Shown: positions 44,115-53,290, counted from the first letter of the stretch. The stretch is 64,000 nt of DNA from Woeseiaceae bacterium (GCA_030065915.1 JASJCQ010000004.1:310001-374000), one strand, 5' to 3'. Notes: generated from the sequence alone by a model not told the origin. A program made the numbers and translations.

Positions 44115-44369
44115 ATGCCTGAAAGCAAGAACCTGGGCTGGCTGGGTAACTACCCGGAACAGGCCGAAGAACCGGCGGAAGCAATGACGCCTGATCAACC
44201 GGCCGCTAACGACGCCGACGGATGGCAGCAGTATCGTCACTGGATCTCCAAAGCACCGGCACCGAGTTCACGACGCGTGGGCATCGATCCGAGTCTTTAT
44301 ACCTGGCGCAGCTATCGCAGCTGGACCGAGGACGTGAAGCGCAATTGGCCTGATAAAGACGACGATTGA
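44115..44369 (+). CDS. Small hydrophilic hypothetical protein
   Basis: 84 residues, rich in Trp, Pro and charged residues: MPESKNLGWLGNYPEQAEEP, then DADGWQQYRHWISKAPAPS, RVGIDPSLYTWRSYRSWTED and an Asp-rich end. AAGGGAT precedes the ATG, and an intrinsic terminator follows 26 bp after the stop, so it is a monocistronic gene. No signal peptide or TM segment. No family recognised. Confidence 0.7.
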   Translation: MPESKNLGWLGNYPEQAEEPAEAMTPDQPAANDADGWQQYRHWISKAPAPSSRRVGIDPSLYTWRSYRSWTEDVKRNWPDKDDD

Positions 44370-44394
44370 GCGACACTCGAAACCCAACTTTCAG

Positions 44395-44419
44395 ACGCCG
44401 GCGACACGCCGGCGTTTTT
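44395..44419 (+). terminator. Intrinsic terminator
   Basis: ACGCCGGCG and CGCCGGCGT form a 9-bp G+C-rich stem with a 3-nt loop (ACA), followed by TTTTT at 44415-44419. It ends the transcript of the 44115 gene. Confidence 0.88.
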
Positions 44420-44606
44420 AGTTAAATGCAGGAAACCTCGCACGTGTCAGTTCGCAGGATCCAACCGGAACTGCGTCTGATTTCCGGTCAAATTTCGCCC
44501 TGTATCTGATTTTGTGACTGAAGCTGTGAACCGCCTCACGGAGGGGTCACGGCGATGCTCCTATAGTCCTCCAAACACACGTTACAAACTGGATGTAACC
44601 AAGAGT

Positions 44607-44798
44607 ATGTCAAGCAAGCATGACAACACGGATGTTCGCGGCGCAATGCTGAAGAATGAATTTACACGCCAGCGCTGGGAGCTGTTCCATCGCGCGATCG
44701 CACATGCCAAGCAGTCCAATGACGCCTCTCTCGAGGAATCGGATATGGCGTCCAGCAAGAGCAAACCCTCCGGCCCCATTCTGACGATAGTGCGTTGA
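44607..44798 (+). CDS. Small hypothetical protein
   Basis: 63 residues from ATG 44607: MSSKHDNTDVRGAMLKNEFT, RQRWELFHRAIAHAKQSND, SLEESDMASSKSKPSGP. The frame is open upstream to 44514, but the composition changes at the internal ATG, so I take that as the start. It is soluble, basic and mostly helical. It ends 4 bp before the next small gene. No family recognised. Confidence 0.5.
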   Translation: MSSKHDNTDVRGAMLKNEFTRQRWELFHRAIAHAKQSNDASLEESDMASSKSKPSGPILTIVR

Positions 44799-44802
44799 TG
44801 CC

Positions 44803-45048
44803 ATGGAGTGCCTGCTGCAGTACTGGGATGAGCTCGACGACCTGTTCTGGTTGGTGCCCGCGCTGAAAGAGCGCATACGACGCGGCCTTATTGCATTGAT
44901 CAGCCTCGCAGCGATCGCCGCCGTCGCCGGCCTCGGCGTATTGGCGGCTGTCCAGAACCCTTCTTCAGCCCTCGTTATCGCCGCTGTCATGGCCTACGGT
45001 CTGCTGCTTCGTACGACCTTCGGCGATCCCGACTTCGAGCAGGCCTGA
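44803..45048 (+). CDS. Small two-helix hypothetical membrane protein
   Basis: 81 residues. An acidic N-terminus (MECLLQYWDELDDLFWLVPA) and a basic loop (LKERIRR) are followed by two TM segments (LIALISLAAIAAVAGLGVLA and ALVIAAVMAYGLLL). The ATG at 44803 follows the previous stop closely. No family recognised. htpG follows 79 bp downstream. Confidence 0.65.
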   Translation: MECLLQYWDELDDLFWLVPALKERIRRGLIALISLAAIAAVAGLGVLAAVQNPSSALVIAAVMAYGLLLRTTFGDPDFEQA

Positions 45049-45126
45049 AACGGAACCTTCCCGCCCTTGAAATAGGGCGTTTTGCCGCCATCCTCCCTCC
45101 CGGAACACACCGGTTTTGAGGGTACG

Positions 45127-47025
45127 ATGAGCGACACAGTCGAAGAATCCAAACAACACACAGACGGTGCGCAAACGCACGGATTTCAGACCGAAGTCCG
45201 GCAACTGTTGCACTTGATGATCCATTCGCTGTACAGCAACAAGGAGATCTTCCTCCGCGAGCTGATTTCCAATGCGTCAGATGCGGCCGACAAGCTCAGG
45301 TTCGAGTCACTGTCGCAGCCCGATCTCCTGGGCGATGACGCAGAGCTCAAGATCCGTATCGAATACGATCAGTCGGCCGGCACCGTGTCGGTTGTCGACA
45401 ACGGCATCGGCATGTCCCGCGACGAATTGATCGAGAACCTGGGCACGATTGCGAGATCCGGAACTGCCGAGTTCCTGAAACAGATGTCCGGGGACAACAA
45501 GAAGGACGCCAGCCTGATCGGGCAATTCGGCGTCGGTTTCTATTCCGCTTTCATCGTCGCCGATCGCGTGGTCGTCGAGAGCCGCAGGGCAGGGCTGGCT
45601 GCTGCCGACGGTGTCCGCTGGGAATCCGACGGGCAGGGCGAGTTCACCGTATCTCCCGTTGAGCTCGAGCGGCGCGGCACCCGCATTCAATTGTTCCTCA
45701 AAGAGGACGAGAAGGAGTTTGCGGACGCCTTCAGGCTCGAAAACCTGATTCGTAAGTACTCCGATCACATCGGATTCCCGGTATCGCTGGCGGGTGGCGA
45801 CGAAGAAGAGAAGGTCGTCAATTCGGCGACGGCACTGTGGACCCGCTCGCGTTCGGACATCACCGACGATGAGTACAAGGAGTTCTACAAACACCTGTCA
45901 CACGACTTTGCAGATCCGCTGACCTGGAGTCACAACCGGGTCGAGGGCAAGCGGGAATACGTAAGCTTGCTGTACGTCCCGTCCAACGCACCGTTTGATC
46001 TGTGGAACCGCGAGGCACCTCGTGGCCTGAAGCTCTACGTCCAGCGCGTCTTCATCATGGATGAGGTCGAGCAGTTCCTGCCGTTGTACTTGCGCTTCGT
46101 CAAGGGCGTGGTTGACGCGTCCGACCTGCCGCTGAACGTCTCCCGCGAGCTGCTTCAGCAGAACCCGGATCTGTCTTCCATGCGCTCTGCGTTGACCAAA
46201 CGCGTGCTCGACATGCTGCAGAAACTGAGCCAGGGCGACGATTACGATGCGTTCTGGACGCAGTTCGGCCAGGTTCTCAAGGAGGGCGTCGTCGAAGACC
46301 CGGCGAGTTCGGACAAGCTGCTGAAACTCATGCGCTTCTCGTCGACGGCTCTCGACGATGATGCGCAGACACGCTCGCTCGAGCAGTACTCAGAGGCGGC
46401 AGCCGATGGCCAGGACAAGATCTACTACCTGCTGGCAGAAAACCACGCAACGGCCGCGGCCAGCCCGCATATCGAGAAACTCAAGGCGGACGGTATCGAA
46501 GTATTGCTGCTGACCGATCGGATCGATCCCTGGCTCGCGGACAGTATGAGAGAGTTCGAAGGCAAGACCTTCGTCGACGCCGCCAGTGAAAAAATCGAGC
46601 TGCCGGATTCCGCGGGAGAGATGACACAGGAAGCCGCCAACGAGGAGCACAAGCCGCTGCTCAAGAAGGTCAGAAAGGTGCTGAAGGATCGTGTCGAAGC
46701 CGTGAACATCAGCCAGCGCCTGGTTGACTCACCGGCATGTGTCGTCGCGGGCGAGAACGACCTGAGTCCGAGGCTCAAGCAGATGCTCGAAGCCAGTGGG
46801 CAGGAGCTGCCGGAATCGAAGCCCGTCCTGGAGATCAACATCTCACATCCGTTACTGCAGCGGCTGGATCGCGAGACCGACGATCAACGCTTCACGTCGT
46901 TGTCCAATATCGTGCTCGATCACGCGCTACTGGCCGAGGGCTCTCAGCTCGACAATCCCGCGGAATACGTCAGTCGCATGAACAACCTGCTGCTCGAACT
47001 TGATTCCGACTCAAGCCACAGCTGA
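45127..47025 (+). CDS. htpG: Chaperone protein HtpG (bacterial Hsp90)
   Basis: 632 residues from ATG 45127 (GAGG upstream); the frame is open to 45082. GHKL ATPase motifs: [32 protein letters not shown] and [18 protein letters not shown]. The middle domain shows [20 protein letters not shown] and [17 protein letters not shown] dimeric ATP-dependent chaperone in the cytoplasm. No sigma-32 promoter was verified. Confidence 0.95.
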   Translation: MSDTVEESKQHTDGAQTHGFQTEVRQLLHLMIHSLYSNKEIFLRELISNASDAADKLRFESLSQPDLLGDDAELKIRIEYDQSAGTVSVVDNGIGMSRDELIENLGTIARSGTAEFLKQMSGDNKKDASLIGQFGVGFYSAFIVADRVVVESRRAGLAAADGVRWESDGQGEFTVSPVELERRGTRIQLFLKEDEKEFADAFRLENLIRKYSDHIGFPVSLAGGDEEEKVVNSATALWTRSRSDITDDEYKEFYKHLSHDFADPLTWSHNRVEGKREYVSLLYVPSNAPFDLWNREAPRGLKLYVQRVFIMDEVEQFLPLYLRFVKGVVDASDLPLNVSRELLQQNPDLSSMRSALTKRVLDMLQKLSQGDDYDAFWTQFGQVLKEGVVEDPASSDKLLKLMRFSSTALDDDAQTRSLEQYSEAAADGQDKIYYLLAENHATAAASPHIEKLKADGIEVLLLTDRIDPWLADSMREFEGKTFVDAASEKIELPDSAGEMTQEAANEEHKPLLKKVRKVLKDRVEAVNISQRLVDSPACVVAGENDLSPRLKQMLEASGQELPESKPVLEINISHPLLQRLDRETDDQRFTSLSNIVLDHALLAEGSQLDNPAEYVSRMNNLLLELDSDSSHS

Positions 47026-47046
47026 TACTCGCACCGAGGAATATCG

Positions 47047-47454
47047 ATGACCCAGGACAACGACAAAGCAGCAATCAGGAACAAGCTGACGCCGGAACAA
47101 TACGAGATCACGCAGAACAAAGGCACCGAGCGCCCGTTCACCGGGAAGTACGTGGACTACAAGGCCGATGGAACCTATGCCTGCGTTGTCTGTGGCAGCG
47201 AGCTGTTCAGCTCCGAGCACAAATATGACTCCGGTTCCGGCTGGCCCAGTTTCTGGTTGCCGCTCGCGGGCGAGGCCGTCAAAACGATCCGCGATACGAG
47301 TCATGGCATGATTCGCGAGGAGGTTGTCTGCAGCAGCTGCGGCGCGCATCTCGGTCATGTATTCGAAGATGGGCCCCAGCCCACGGGTCTGCGCTACTGT
47401 ATTAATTCCGCGTCGCTCGACTTCAAAGACGACGATTCGACATCGTCTTCCTGA
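47047..47454 (+). CDS. msrB: Peptide-methionine (R)-S-oxide reductase
   Basis: 135 residues. Zinc ligands in [10 protein letters not shown] and [15 protein letters not shown], substrate motif [11 protein letters not shown] and the catalytic Cys in [11 protein letters not shown]. It repairs R-methionine sulfoxide in proteins. Cytoplasmic (no signal peptide). It follows htpG by 21 bp and precedes an FKBP, giving a small protein-quality cluster. Confidence 0.95.
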   Translation: MTQDNDKAAIRNKLTPEQYEITQNKGTERPFTGKYVDYKADGTYACVVCGSELFSSEHKYDSGSGWPSFWLPLAGEAVKTIRDTSHGMIREEVVCSSCGAHLGHVFEDGPQPTGLRYCINSASLDFKDDDSTSSS

Positions 47455-47474
47455 AAACCCCAAGGAGTACCATT

Positions 47475-47981
47475 ATGAAGAACCGCCTGACCGGTCTGGC
47501 AGCCTTGCTGGTCCTCGCTGCCTGCGGGCAGGGAGAACAGCCCGCCGATGACGCTGCAACCACGACTCAGCAGAAACCCAACGCATCCGCTGAGCCGGTA
47601 GAGCTTGTGCCGGGATTAACCTATGTGACGATCAGGAACGGCAGCGGCCGCATGGCCGTACCCGGCGACGAGGCAGAGGTTCATTACACAGGCTGGCTTT
47701 TCGATCCCAATGCCGAGGACAATCGCGGCGAAAAATTCGACAGCTCGATCGACCGCGGTGCTCCGTTTCCCTTTAAGCTCGGCGCCGGCCGAGTCATCAG
47801 CGGCTGGGACCAGGGCGTTGCGGGCATGCTGATCGGCGAGAAACGCGTGCTGACGATCGCGCCGGAACTGGCCTACGGTGAGCGCCAGCGCGGACCGATT
47901 CCGGCGAACTCGACACTGATCTTCGAGGTTGATCTGCTGGGTCTCCGGAGTCCCAGCGAAGAGGCCACGGAGCCGGAGTGA
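47475..47981 (+). CDS. FKBP-type peptidyl-prolyl isomerase, lipoprotein
   Basis: 168 residues. The lipobox is Leu-Ala-Ala-Cys (MKNRLTGLAALLVLAAC), followed by a Thr/Gln-rich linker and one FKBP domain: VPGDEAEVHYTGWLFDP, GEKFDSSIDRGAPFPFKLG, WDQGVAGMLIGEKRVLTI and YGERQRGPIPANSTLIFEVD. It catalyses prolyl isomerisation in the periplasm. Its TGA abuts the stop of the convergent OmpA-like gene (TGATCA). Confidence 0.92.
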   Translation: MKNRLTGLAALLVLAACGQGEQPADDAATTTQQKPNASAEPVELVPGLTYVTIRNGSGRMAVPGDEAEVHYTGWLFDPNAEDNRGEKFDSSIDRGAPFPFKLGAGRVISGWDQGVAGMLIGEKRVLTIAPELAYGERQRGPIPANSTLIFEVDLLGLRSPSEEATEPE

Positions 47982-48779
47982 TCAGTCGCGGCGGTCGATC
48001 GTGACCCGCCGGTTCAGGTTCCGACCTTCCCAGGTTTCATTCGAGGCGACCGGTTCGCGGTCGCCTCGACCCTCCCAGGCCAGCTGCGACTCGGCCACGC
48101 CCAACGCCAGCAGGTAGTCCGCAACGGCCTCCGCGCGTTGTTCGCTGACGGTCTGGTTTCTGGAGGTCATGCCGAAGGCATCCGAGTGTCCGACGATTCT
48201 GACGTTAATGCCGGGGCACCGCCTCAAGGTTGAGGCAAGCCGGCTAAGGCGCCCATAGTATTCGGTCTTCACCGACGAGAACGTTCGCCTGAAAAGCAGT
48301 GGCTCATCGCTCAGGCTGGCGAACAGCGCGTCACAGACGGCGGTCTTGTCGTCATCGGCAACGACACCAAGCTCTTCGGCGACAGCAAAACCTTCCGGCA
48401 GCGCCTCTCGCAGTGCCGCCATTGCGTCTGCCCAGTTCGCGTCTTCGCTCACAACTGCGCGAATGCGGAGCTCGCTACGTGTCAGGCGAAATTGGCCAGA
48501 CTGCGCCGTATCTGCCAGTCGCAGCAGGGCGTCAGCGGCGGGTGACCACCAGTCCGGCAAGACGATATGCCGGGAATACTCAACGTCCGAAATGCTAATG
48601 CCATTGTCGGCAGCCTCGGAGAGGAGGCTGTCCCTGGCGCGGTCGGACAGCAGGTGACCGCGAATACCGACCGCGTGGCGGGACTTTTCGGCGACAAATC
48701 CCGCGGAAGGCCACTCACTGACCGGCGTGGCAAGCGCTGCGTTCCCCAACAGCAGCAGGATGCCGGCGAGGCGCTTCAT
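47982..48779 (-). CDS. OmpA-like domain periplasmic protein
   Basis: 265 residues. Signal peptide (MKRLAGILLLLGNAALA), a central region of two BON-like segments (ADALLRLADTAQSGQFRL, AMAALREALPEGFAVAEE), then a C-terminal OmpA-family peptidoglycan-binding fold: LASTLRRCPGINVRIVGHSD, SEQRAEAVADYLLALGV and ETWEGRNLNRRVTI. It should bind peptidoglycan in the periplasm. It overlaps the upstream coiled-coil gene by 4 bp (ATGA). Confidence 0.82.
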   Translation of the reverse strand: MKRLAGILLLLGNAALATPVSEWPSAGFVAEKSRHAVGIRGHLLSDRARDSLLSEAADNGISISDVEYSRHIVLPDWWSPAADALLRLADTAQSGQFRLTRSELRIRAVVSEDANWADAMAALREALPEGFAVAEELGVVADDDKTAVCDALFASLSDEPLLFRRTFSSVKTEYYGRLSRLASTLRRCPGINVRIVGHSDAFGMTSRNQTVSEQRAEAVADYLLALGVAESQLAWEGRGDREPVASNETWEGRNLNRRVTIDRRD

Positions 48780-49579
48780 CGTTCGTCGCCGGCACCCAGC
48801 AACTCCGCGGCCTGTCTCTGCCAGTTAGCGGTTTGGCCGCGCGCTCCCTTTACCGTCTCTTCGATGCGCTCGAGGTCTTCATCGCTCGCATGAACAATAT
48901 CGGCTAGGTTACGAAAGCCCAGTTTGGAAAGCCGTCGGTTGGTGGCCGGACCGATCCCCCGGATGAGCCGTAATGAATCCTCCGGTTCTGCCGCAACCAT
49001 GTCGTTCGACGCGGCCTTACCGGTATCGGGGTCGCCCGGCGGATAGGCGCCGGCTCGCGTCTCATCGAATCGAGGCTGCTGTTCGTAGCGAGCAATGAGC
49101 GCCTGCGCTTCTGCCAGTTCGTCCTCCAGACGTTTGGCATCCGCATCGCGCTGCCGAAAGCGTTCGATGACCGGCGGCACACGCTGCTGCCAATTCCGGA
49201 TCTCGTTCTCGAGCTTCGCGATGCGCCTGGCCGTCAGCTCATCGGCCTGGGCCTTTTTCGTATCCTGCGACACGACGGATTCGGTTGCTTCCTCAGGTGG
49301 TGCAGAAGGAGCCTCGGCTGCCGGCTTGGCAGCCGTCTTTTTCTCGCTGCTGCCTCGCTCGTTGATCCTGAGCTGTAGCTCGCTGACCTGCCGCATCAGC
49401 GACCGGTTCTGGTGCTCGATCCTCTTGCGCTCGGTCGCCTGCGCATCGAACTGATCGCGCCAGCCACTGTTGATTGCGGCCTTTTCTGCGCGACTTCGCG
49501 CCGCCCTGATCAGCCAGCCGATAATGCAGCCAGCGGCGAGGAAGCCGAAACCGATCAGGATTGTCAGTGTGTCAGGCAA
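48776..49579 (-). CDS. Membrane-anchored coiled-coil protein with HhH domain
   Basis: 267 residues. An N-terminal TM helix (LTILIGFGFLAAGCIIGWLI) is followed by basic residues, two coiled-coil stretches (ERKRIEHQNRSLMRQVSELQ and IAKLENEIRNWQQRVPPVI) and a helix-hairpin-helix domain at the C-terminus: LRLIRGIGPATNRRLSKLGF. It would face the cytoplasm. The HhH is usually nucleic-acid- or protein-binding; the role is unknown. It ends just inside the OmpA-like gene, so the two are coupled and may bridge the envelope. Confidence 0.75.
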   Translation of the reverse strand: MPDTLTILIGFGFLAAGCIIGWLIRAARSRAEKAAINSGWRDQFDAQATERKRIEHQNRSLMRQVSELQLRINERGSSEKKTAAKPAAEAPSAPPEEATESVVSQDTKKAQADELTARRIAKLENEIRNWQQRVPPVIERFRQRDADAKRLEDELAEAQALIARYEQQPRFDETRAGAYPPGDPDTGKAASNDMVAAEPEDSLRLIRGIGPATNRRLSKLGFRNLADIVHASDEDLERIEETVKGARGQTANWQRQAAELLGAGDER

Positions 49580-49584
49580 GTCGC

Positions 49585-50802
49585 TCAGCTGGCCATCCGT
49601 ATTTCGTCCATCTCGGCGATGACGTCGCGTATCTGCTCGAAGGCCCAGTTCACCTCGGCCTCGCCGATGATCAAGGGCGGCGCCAGCCTGACGACGGTCT
49701 CATGTGTCTCCTTGGACAGCAGGCCCCGGGCCATCAGCGCTTCACAGACACTCCGCGCGCGACCGTATCTCGAGTCGATCTCGATGCCGATGAACAACCC
49801 GCGTCCGCGAATGTCCTTGATCAATGGGCTGTCGATCGTCGCCAACCGCCCGATCAGGTGCTCGCCCAGTCGCGCACTGCGATCTGCCAGGCCCTCGTCG
49901 ACGAGGATATTCAGCGCCTCGAGCCCCACGGAGGCTCCGAGCGGGTTGCCGCCGAACGTGCTGCCGTGATCGCCGGGACGGAACACCTCCATCACCTCGC
50001 GCTTGGCCAGGAACATGGACACCGGTAGCACACCGCCGCCAAGCGCCTTGCCGAGAATGAGGCCATCGGGCAGGACGTCCTCGTGGTCGCAGGCGAGCAG
50101 CTTGCCCGTGCGGCCGAGGCCGGTCTGGATCTCGTCGGCGATCATCAGGACGTTGTGGCGTTCGCACAGTGCGCGAACGGCCTTCAGGTAGCCATAGGGT
50201 GGCATGATGATGCCTCCCTCGCCCTGGATTGGCTCGATGATGACCGCGGCCGTGTTTTCGTTAATGCTGCGCTTCAGGCTCTTGATGTCGCCGTAGTCGG
50301 CGATCCGGAACCCGGGCGGGAACGGTCCGAAACCATGCTGATACTGTGGCTCGTCCGACATGGCAACGATCGCGATCGTACGGCCATGGAAGTTACCGGA
50401 CATGCCGATGATCTCGGCCTTGCCTTCTGGCACGCCTTTAACCGTGTAGGCCCACTTGCGTGCGGCCTTGATGGCCGTCTCCACGGCCTCGGCGCCGGTG
50501 TTCATCGGCAGCGCCATGTCCTGTCCGGTCAGTTCGCAGGCGCGCTTCAGGAACGGCCCCAGCCGATCCGTGTAGAACGCGCGTGAGACGATGTTCAGGT
50601 TGGCGACCTGCTGTTGCACGAGCTTGACCAGTCTCGGGTGCGCGTGGCCGTGACTGACCGCCGAGTAGGCGCTCATCATGTCGAGGTATTTCTTGCCGTC
50701 TTCGTCCCAGACGAAGGCGCCTTCGCCGTGTGTCAGAACGACAGGCAGCGGATGGTAGTTGTGTGCGCAGTACTTCGCTTCGAGGTCAATCGCTTTGTTC
50801 AT
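49585..50802 (-). CDS. rocD: Ornithine--oxo-acid aminotransferase
   Basis: 405 residues, fold-type I PLP enzyme. The PLP lysine is in LILGKALGGGVLPVSMFLAK, with LPMNTGAEAVETAIKAARKW, GNFHGRTIAIVAMSDEPQYQ, DEIQTGLGRTGKLLACDHED and the C-terminal RGRGLFIGIE. Matches ornithine aminotransferase more than acetylornithine aminotransferase. It converts ornithine to glutamate semialdehyde, from which P5C and, by ProC (53287), proline arise. Confidence 0.9.
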   Translation of the reverse strand: MNKAIDLEAKYCAHNYHPLPVVLTHGEGAFVWDEDGKKYLDMMSAYSAVSHGHAHPRLVKLVQQQVANLNIVSRAFYTDRLGPFLKRACELTGQDMALPMNTGAEAVETAIKAARKWAYTVKGVPEGKAEIIGMSGNFHGRTIAIVAMSDEPQYQHGFGPFPPGFRIADYGDIKSLKRSINENTAAVIIEPIQGEGGIIMPPYGYLKAVRALCERHNVLMIADEIQTGLGRTGKLLACDHEDVLPDGLILGKALGGGVLPVSMFLAKREVMEVFRPGDHGSTFGGNPLGASVGLEALNILVDEGLADRSARLGEHLIGRLATIDSPLIKDIRGRGLFIGIEIDSRYGRARSVCEALMARGLLSKETHETVVRLAPPLIIGEAEVNWAFEQIRDVIAEMDEIRMAS

Positions 50803-50943
50803 GACGCCCCCCGGTCAGATGTCACTCAGGTCCGCCAATACTACGCCACCCGGTACCGCCCAAACCACCCAAGACTGCATAACCCGGCTTTAACTTGCGG
50901 CGTTTTGCCGATAGTGTTGCGCCGTCAATCAGCGAGTCGAAAC

Positions 50944-51591
50944 ATGTCCGGACGCCCAACGAGAGAAACCCTGTTCATTGACGGCCCAGTCGGTCGGCTG
51001 GAGGCGATCGTGGAAACGCCCGCCGGAGATTCACTGGCCGGCGCTGCGGTCGTCTGTCATCCGCACCCGCAACACGGCGGCACGATGCACAACAAAGTCG
51101 CGCACACGCTCGCAAGGGCGTTCAACGATTGCCAGCTGGCCGCCGTTCGTTTCAATTATCGGGGCGTGGAAGCAAGCGACGGTGAGTACGACGACGGGAT
51201 CGGCGAGGTTGCGGACGCGTTGGCAGTGGTCGAGTGGACCCGGTCGCGCTTCGACGATCCAGCGCTCTGGTTCGGCGGCTTTTCTTTCGGCGCAGCCATG
51301 GCTATTCGTGGCTCATTTGATGCGCAGCCTGACGGGCTTGTCAGCATTGCCCCGGCCGTCGCTCGGTTTGCCAACGAGCTGCCGTCACAACCGACGTGCT
51401 CCTGGCTCATCGTGCATGGGGATCGGGATGAACTTGTGCCCGTCGACGAGACCGTGGAATGGGTTGATTCGTTGTCGCCGGGGCCGGAGTTGCTGGTCAT
51501 GCAGGGCGCAGACCATTTCTTTCACGGAAGGCTCGTCGAGCTGCGTGCGCATATCGTCGAGTTTATTGCCAGGGCCCGAGCGGCGAGCTGA
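50944..51591 (+). CDS. Alpha/beta hydrolase (YheT/CC_1647-like small hydrolase)
   Basis: 215 residues from ATG 50944; the open frame extends into the antisense of rocD, so the downstream start is chosen. CHPHPQHGGTMHNKVAHTLA, FRNYRG-type FNYRGVEASDGEYD, the nucleophile elbow FGGFSFGAAMA (Ser) and a late VHGDRDELVP and GADHFFHGR (Asp, His). This matches small alpha/beta hydrolases annotated as CocE/NonD-like. Substrate unknown. Confidence 0.85.
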   Translation: MSGRPTRETLFIDGPVGRLEAIVETPAGDSLAGAAVVCHPHPQHGGTMHNKVAHTLARAFNDCQLAAVRFNYRGVEASDGEYDDGIGEVADALAVVEWTRSRFDDPALWFGGFSFGAAMAIRGSFDAQPDGLVSIAPAVARFANELPSQPTCSWLIVHGDRDELVPVDETVEWVDSLSPGPELLVMQGADHFFHGRLVELRAHIVEFIARARAAS

Positions 51592-51615
51592 CGGGCAGGC
51601 GGGTGGGGGTGAACC

Positions 51616-51641
51616 GAAGCCTCCGGCACGCCGGAGACTTC
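51616..51641. terminator. Hairpin between convergent genes, possible bidirectional terminator
   Basis: GAAG-C-CTCCGGC-AC-GCCGGAG-A-CTTC, an 11-bp interrupted stem with a 2-nt loop, between the stops at 51591 and 51655. No T-run on either strand, so it may only stabilise 3' ends. Confidence 0.45.
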
Positions 51642-51654
51642 AGCTCGGTCAGCC

Positions 51655-51975
51655 TCAGACCATGTCTTTCAGGCCCTTCAGTGCAGAAACCTTGACCACC
51701 TTGCTGGCCGGCTTCGCCTTAAACATCATTTCTTCGCCGGTGAACGGGTTGACACCCTTGCGAGCCTTGACGGCAGGCTTCTTGACAACACGCATCTTCA
51801 GAAGACCCGGCATGGTGAACAGACCAGGACCTCCACGACCGCCGAGGTTCTTCTTGATCTGAGCGTTGAGGGAATCGAATACAGCTGCCACGTCTTTGCG
51901 GGTCAGCCCGGTGTCATCAACGATCTTCGCATAGATTTCCGACTTGGTCGGCGGCTTCTTGGTGTTTGCGGCCAT
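51655..51975 (-). CDS. HU-family DNA-binding protein
   Basis: 106 residues: PTKSEIYAKIVDDTGLTRKD, VAAVFDSLNAQIKKNLGGRG, and the arm/second half VVKKPAVKARKGVNPFTGEE with MMFKAKPASKVVKVSALKGL. It is larger than E. coli HU (90) with a Gly-rich insert, like other long HU proteins. It bends and packs DNA. AAGGAG precedes the ATG, and the leader carries a hairpin plus U-run (52006-52018). Confidence 0.93.
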   Translation of the reverse strand: MAANTKKPPTKSEIYAKIVDDTGLTRKDVAAVFDSLNAQIKKNLGGRGGPGLFTMPGLLKMRVVKKPAVKARKGVNPFTGEEMMFKAKPASKVVKVSALKGLKDMV

Positions 51976-51991
51976 GAAAAACTAACTCCTT

Positions 51992-52018
51992 AAAAAAAGA
52001 AAAAACGGGCAGAACCCG
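51992..52018 (-). terminator. Terminator-like hairpin inside the HU leader
   Basis: On the minus strand CGGG-TTCTG-CCCG (52018-52006) is followed by TTTTTTCTTTTTTT (52005-51992), and then by the AAGGAG ribosome site. The stem is only 4-5 bp but the T-tract is long. It could end read-through transcription from the DUF4426 side, or act as an attenuator of HU itself, because the likely HU promoter lies just upstream of it. Confidence 0.5.
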
Positions 52019-52034
52019 CGACAAAAGCTGCGCG

Positions 52035-52063
52035 ACCATAGCACAACTTTCGCGCTTTGGTAA
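52035..52063 (-). promoter_or_regulatory. Extended -10 promoter for the HU gene
   Basis: On the minus strand TTACCA (52063-52058) and TATGGT (52040-52035) are 17 bp apart, and the -10 is preceded by TGC, giving an extended -10 (TGnTATGGT). The start would be near 52028, so the 5' leader of about 50 nt contains the hairpin and U-tract. Confidence 0.6.
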
Positions 52064-52146
52064 CGCTGAAATCCTTTAAAAATAGTGGTACGCGAGAAAG
52101 CGGAGATCAGCCGCTGCGCGTCATGCCTGAGAGGCGGGGTTGGAGA

Positions 52147-52632
52147 TCAGTTGTCGGTGTAGAACTGTCGCTGAAAACGAACGTCGTGAGACTGGCTGCT
52201 GCCCTCGGGTGTGATGCTCAGATCGAAGATCAGGGTTTCACGATTGGCGACCGGTGTGATGCCAATGTAGTAGATCGCATCGCCTTCGTTGATCTGCCGC
52301 ATCGTCACGCTCTTGACCTGGCCCGTCAGGTTCGACGTCTTGACGACGACGTCAGCGGTTACTGCCTTGTTGTCCTCGCGACCGAGTACGGAGACATTCA
52401 GCATTGCGCGATTCTTGCTGCGAACGATGTTGTAGACCTTGGCGATGTCAGCCGACAGCTGATCCGTCGCCAGGGCGTTGAAGTGAACGACGTGATCGCC
52501 GATCTCTGCGAAGGAGGCGTCAGCCGGTTGAGCCGGCGGCGCGTTCGTCTCACCGCCGCCACCACCGCCTCCACCGCAGCCAGCAAGTGTCAGGACCAGA
52601 ACCAGGGCGATCATCGTTCGTGCATTAATCAT
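52147..52632 (-). CDS. DUF4426 lipoprotein
   Basis: 161 residues. Lipobox Leu-Ala-Gly-Cys (MINARTMIALVLVLTLAGC) followed by an extreme Gly run (GGGGGGGG), then HVVHFNALATDQLSADIAKV, YNIVRSKNRAMLNVSVLGRE and FQRQFYTDN, a DUF4426 pattern. These lipoproteins occur near yggT/proC in Pseudomonas-like genomes, as here. Function unknown; periplasmic. Confidence 0.82.
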   Translation of the reverse strand: MINARTMIALVLVLTLAGCGGGGGGGGETNAPPAQPADASFAEIGDHVVHFNALATDQLSADIAKVYNIVRSKNRAMLNVSVLGREDNKAVTADVVVKTSNLTGQVKSVTMRQINEGDAIYYIGITPVANRETLIFDLSITPEGSSQSHDVRFQRQFYTDN

Positions 52633-52735
52633 GGCGGCTTCCCGTTGCGGTGGCGTCTGCTCAGCTTCGCTAACTATAGCCTAGTTATCGCGGCAACGCG
52701 TAGTCGGCAGCGCTTCGCCGCGCAATGCGATCGCG

Positions 52736-53290
52736 CTAGGGTGAAATGTTGATCGGCCGGTATTCCGCGAACACCATCATCGTCGCCTGTAGCAGGATGA
52801 TGACAATAACCGGGGACACGTCGATGCCTCCGAGCCGCGGGATGATACGGGAAAAGGGATCGAGCAGCGGCCGAACCAGCATCGTCAGCAGGGCAACGGC
52901 CGGGTTGTAGGCGCCGGGCGCGAACCAGCTCAGGATGACGTAGATGATCACGGCGAAGAAGAACAGCACCGCGCTCAACAGGCCGAGTTCGAGGATGGCC
53001 GTGATTGCTATTGCCGCAGGGTCCATCGGCAGGTTCCTGATGGAGAGCATCAGTACCAGGGCTGCCGCCTGGATAGCGAAGGCGACGAGGACGGTCGCCG
53101 TGTCCAGCCGGCCGATAGACGGGATCACCCGCCTGACCGGGATGACGAGCGGAGACGTCAGTTTCAGGATGCCCTGGGCCAGCGCATTACGAAAATCGGC
53201 GCGCACCCAGGGCAGCCAGAATCGCAGCAACAGCACAAGCAGGTACAGCTGCGTCAGTTGGTCAATGATGAATACGATTGCTGATCTCAC
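52736..53290 (-). CDS. yggT: YggT family membrane protein
   Basis: 184 residues with two similar halves (a YggT tandem): LYLLVLLLRFWLPWVRADFR and ILSWFAPGAYNPAVALLTML, each followed by Pro-rich SPLVIPVRRVIPSIGRLDTA / RPLLDPFSRIIPRLGGIDVS. Four or more hydrophobic segments. Role unclear, in E. coli linked to osmotic stress and division proteins. It overlaps proC by 4 nt. Confidence 0.92.
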   Translation of the reverse strand: MRSAIVFIIDQLTQLYLLVLLLRFWLPWVRADFRNALAQGILKLTSPLVIPVRRVIPSIGRLDTATVLVAFAIQAAALVLMLSIRNLPMDPAAIAITAILELGLLSAVLFFFAVIIYVILSWFAPGAYNPAVALLTMLVRPLLDPFSRIIPRLGGIDVSPVIVIILLQATMMVFAEYRPINISP

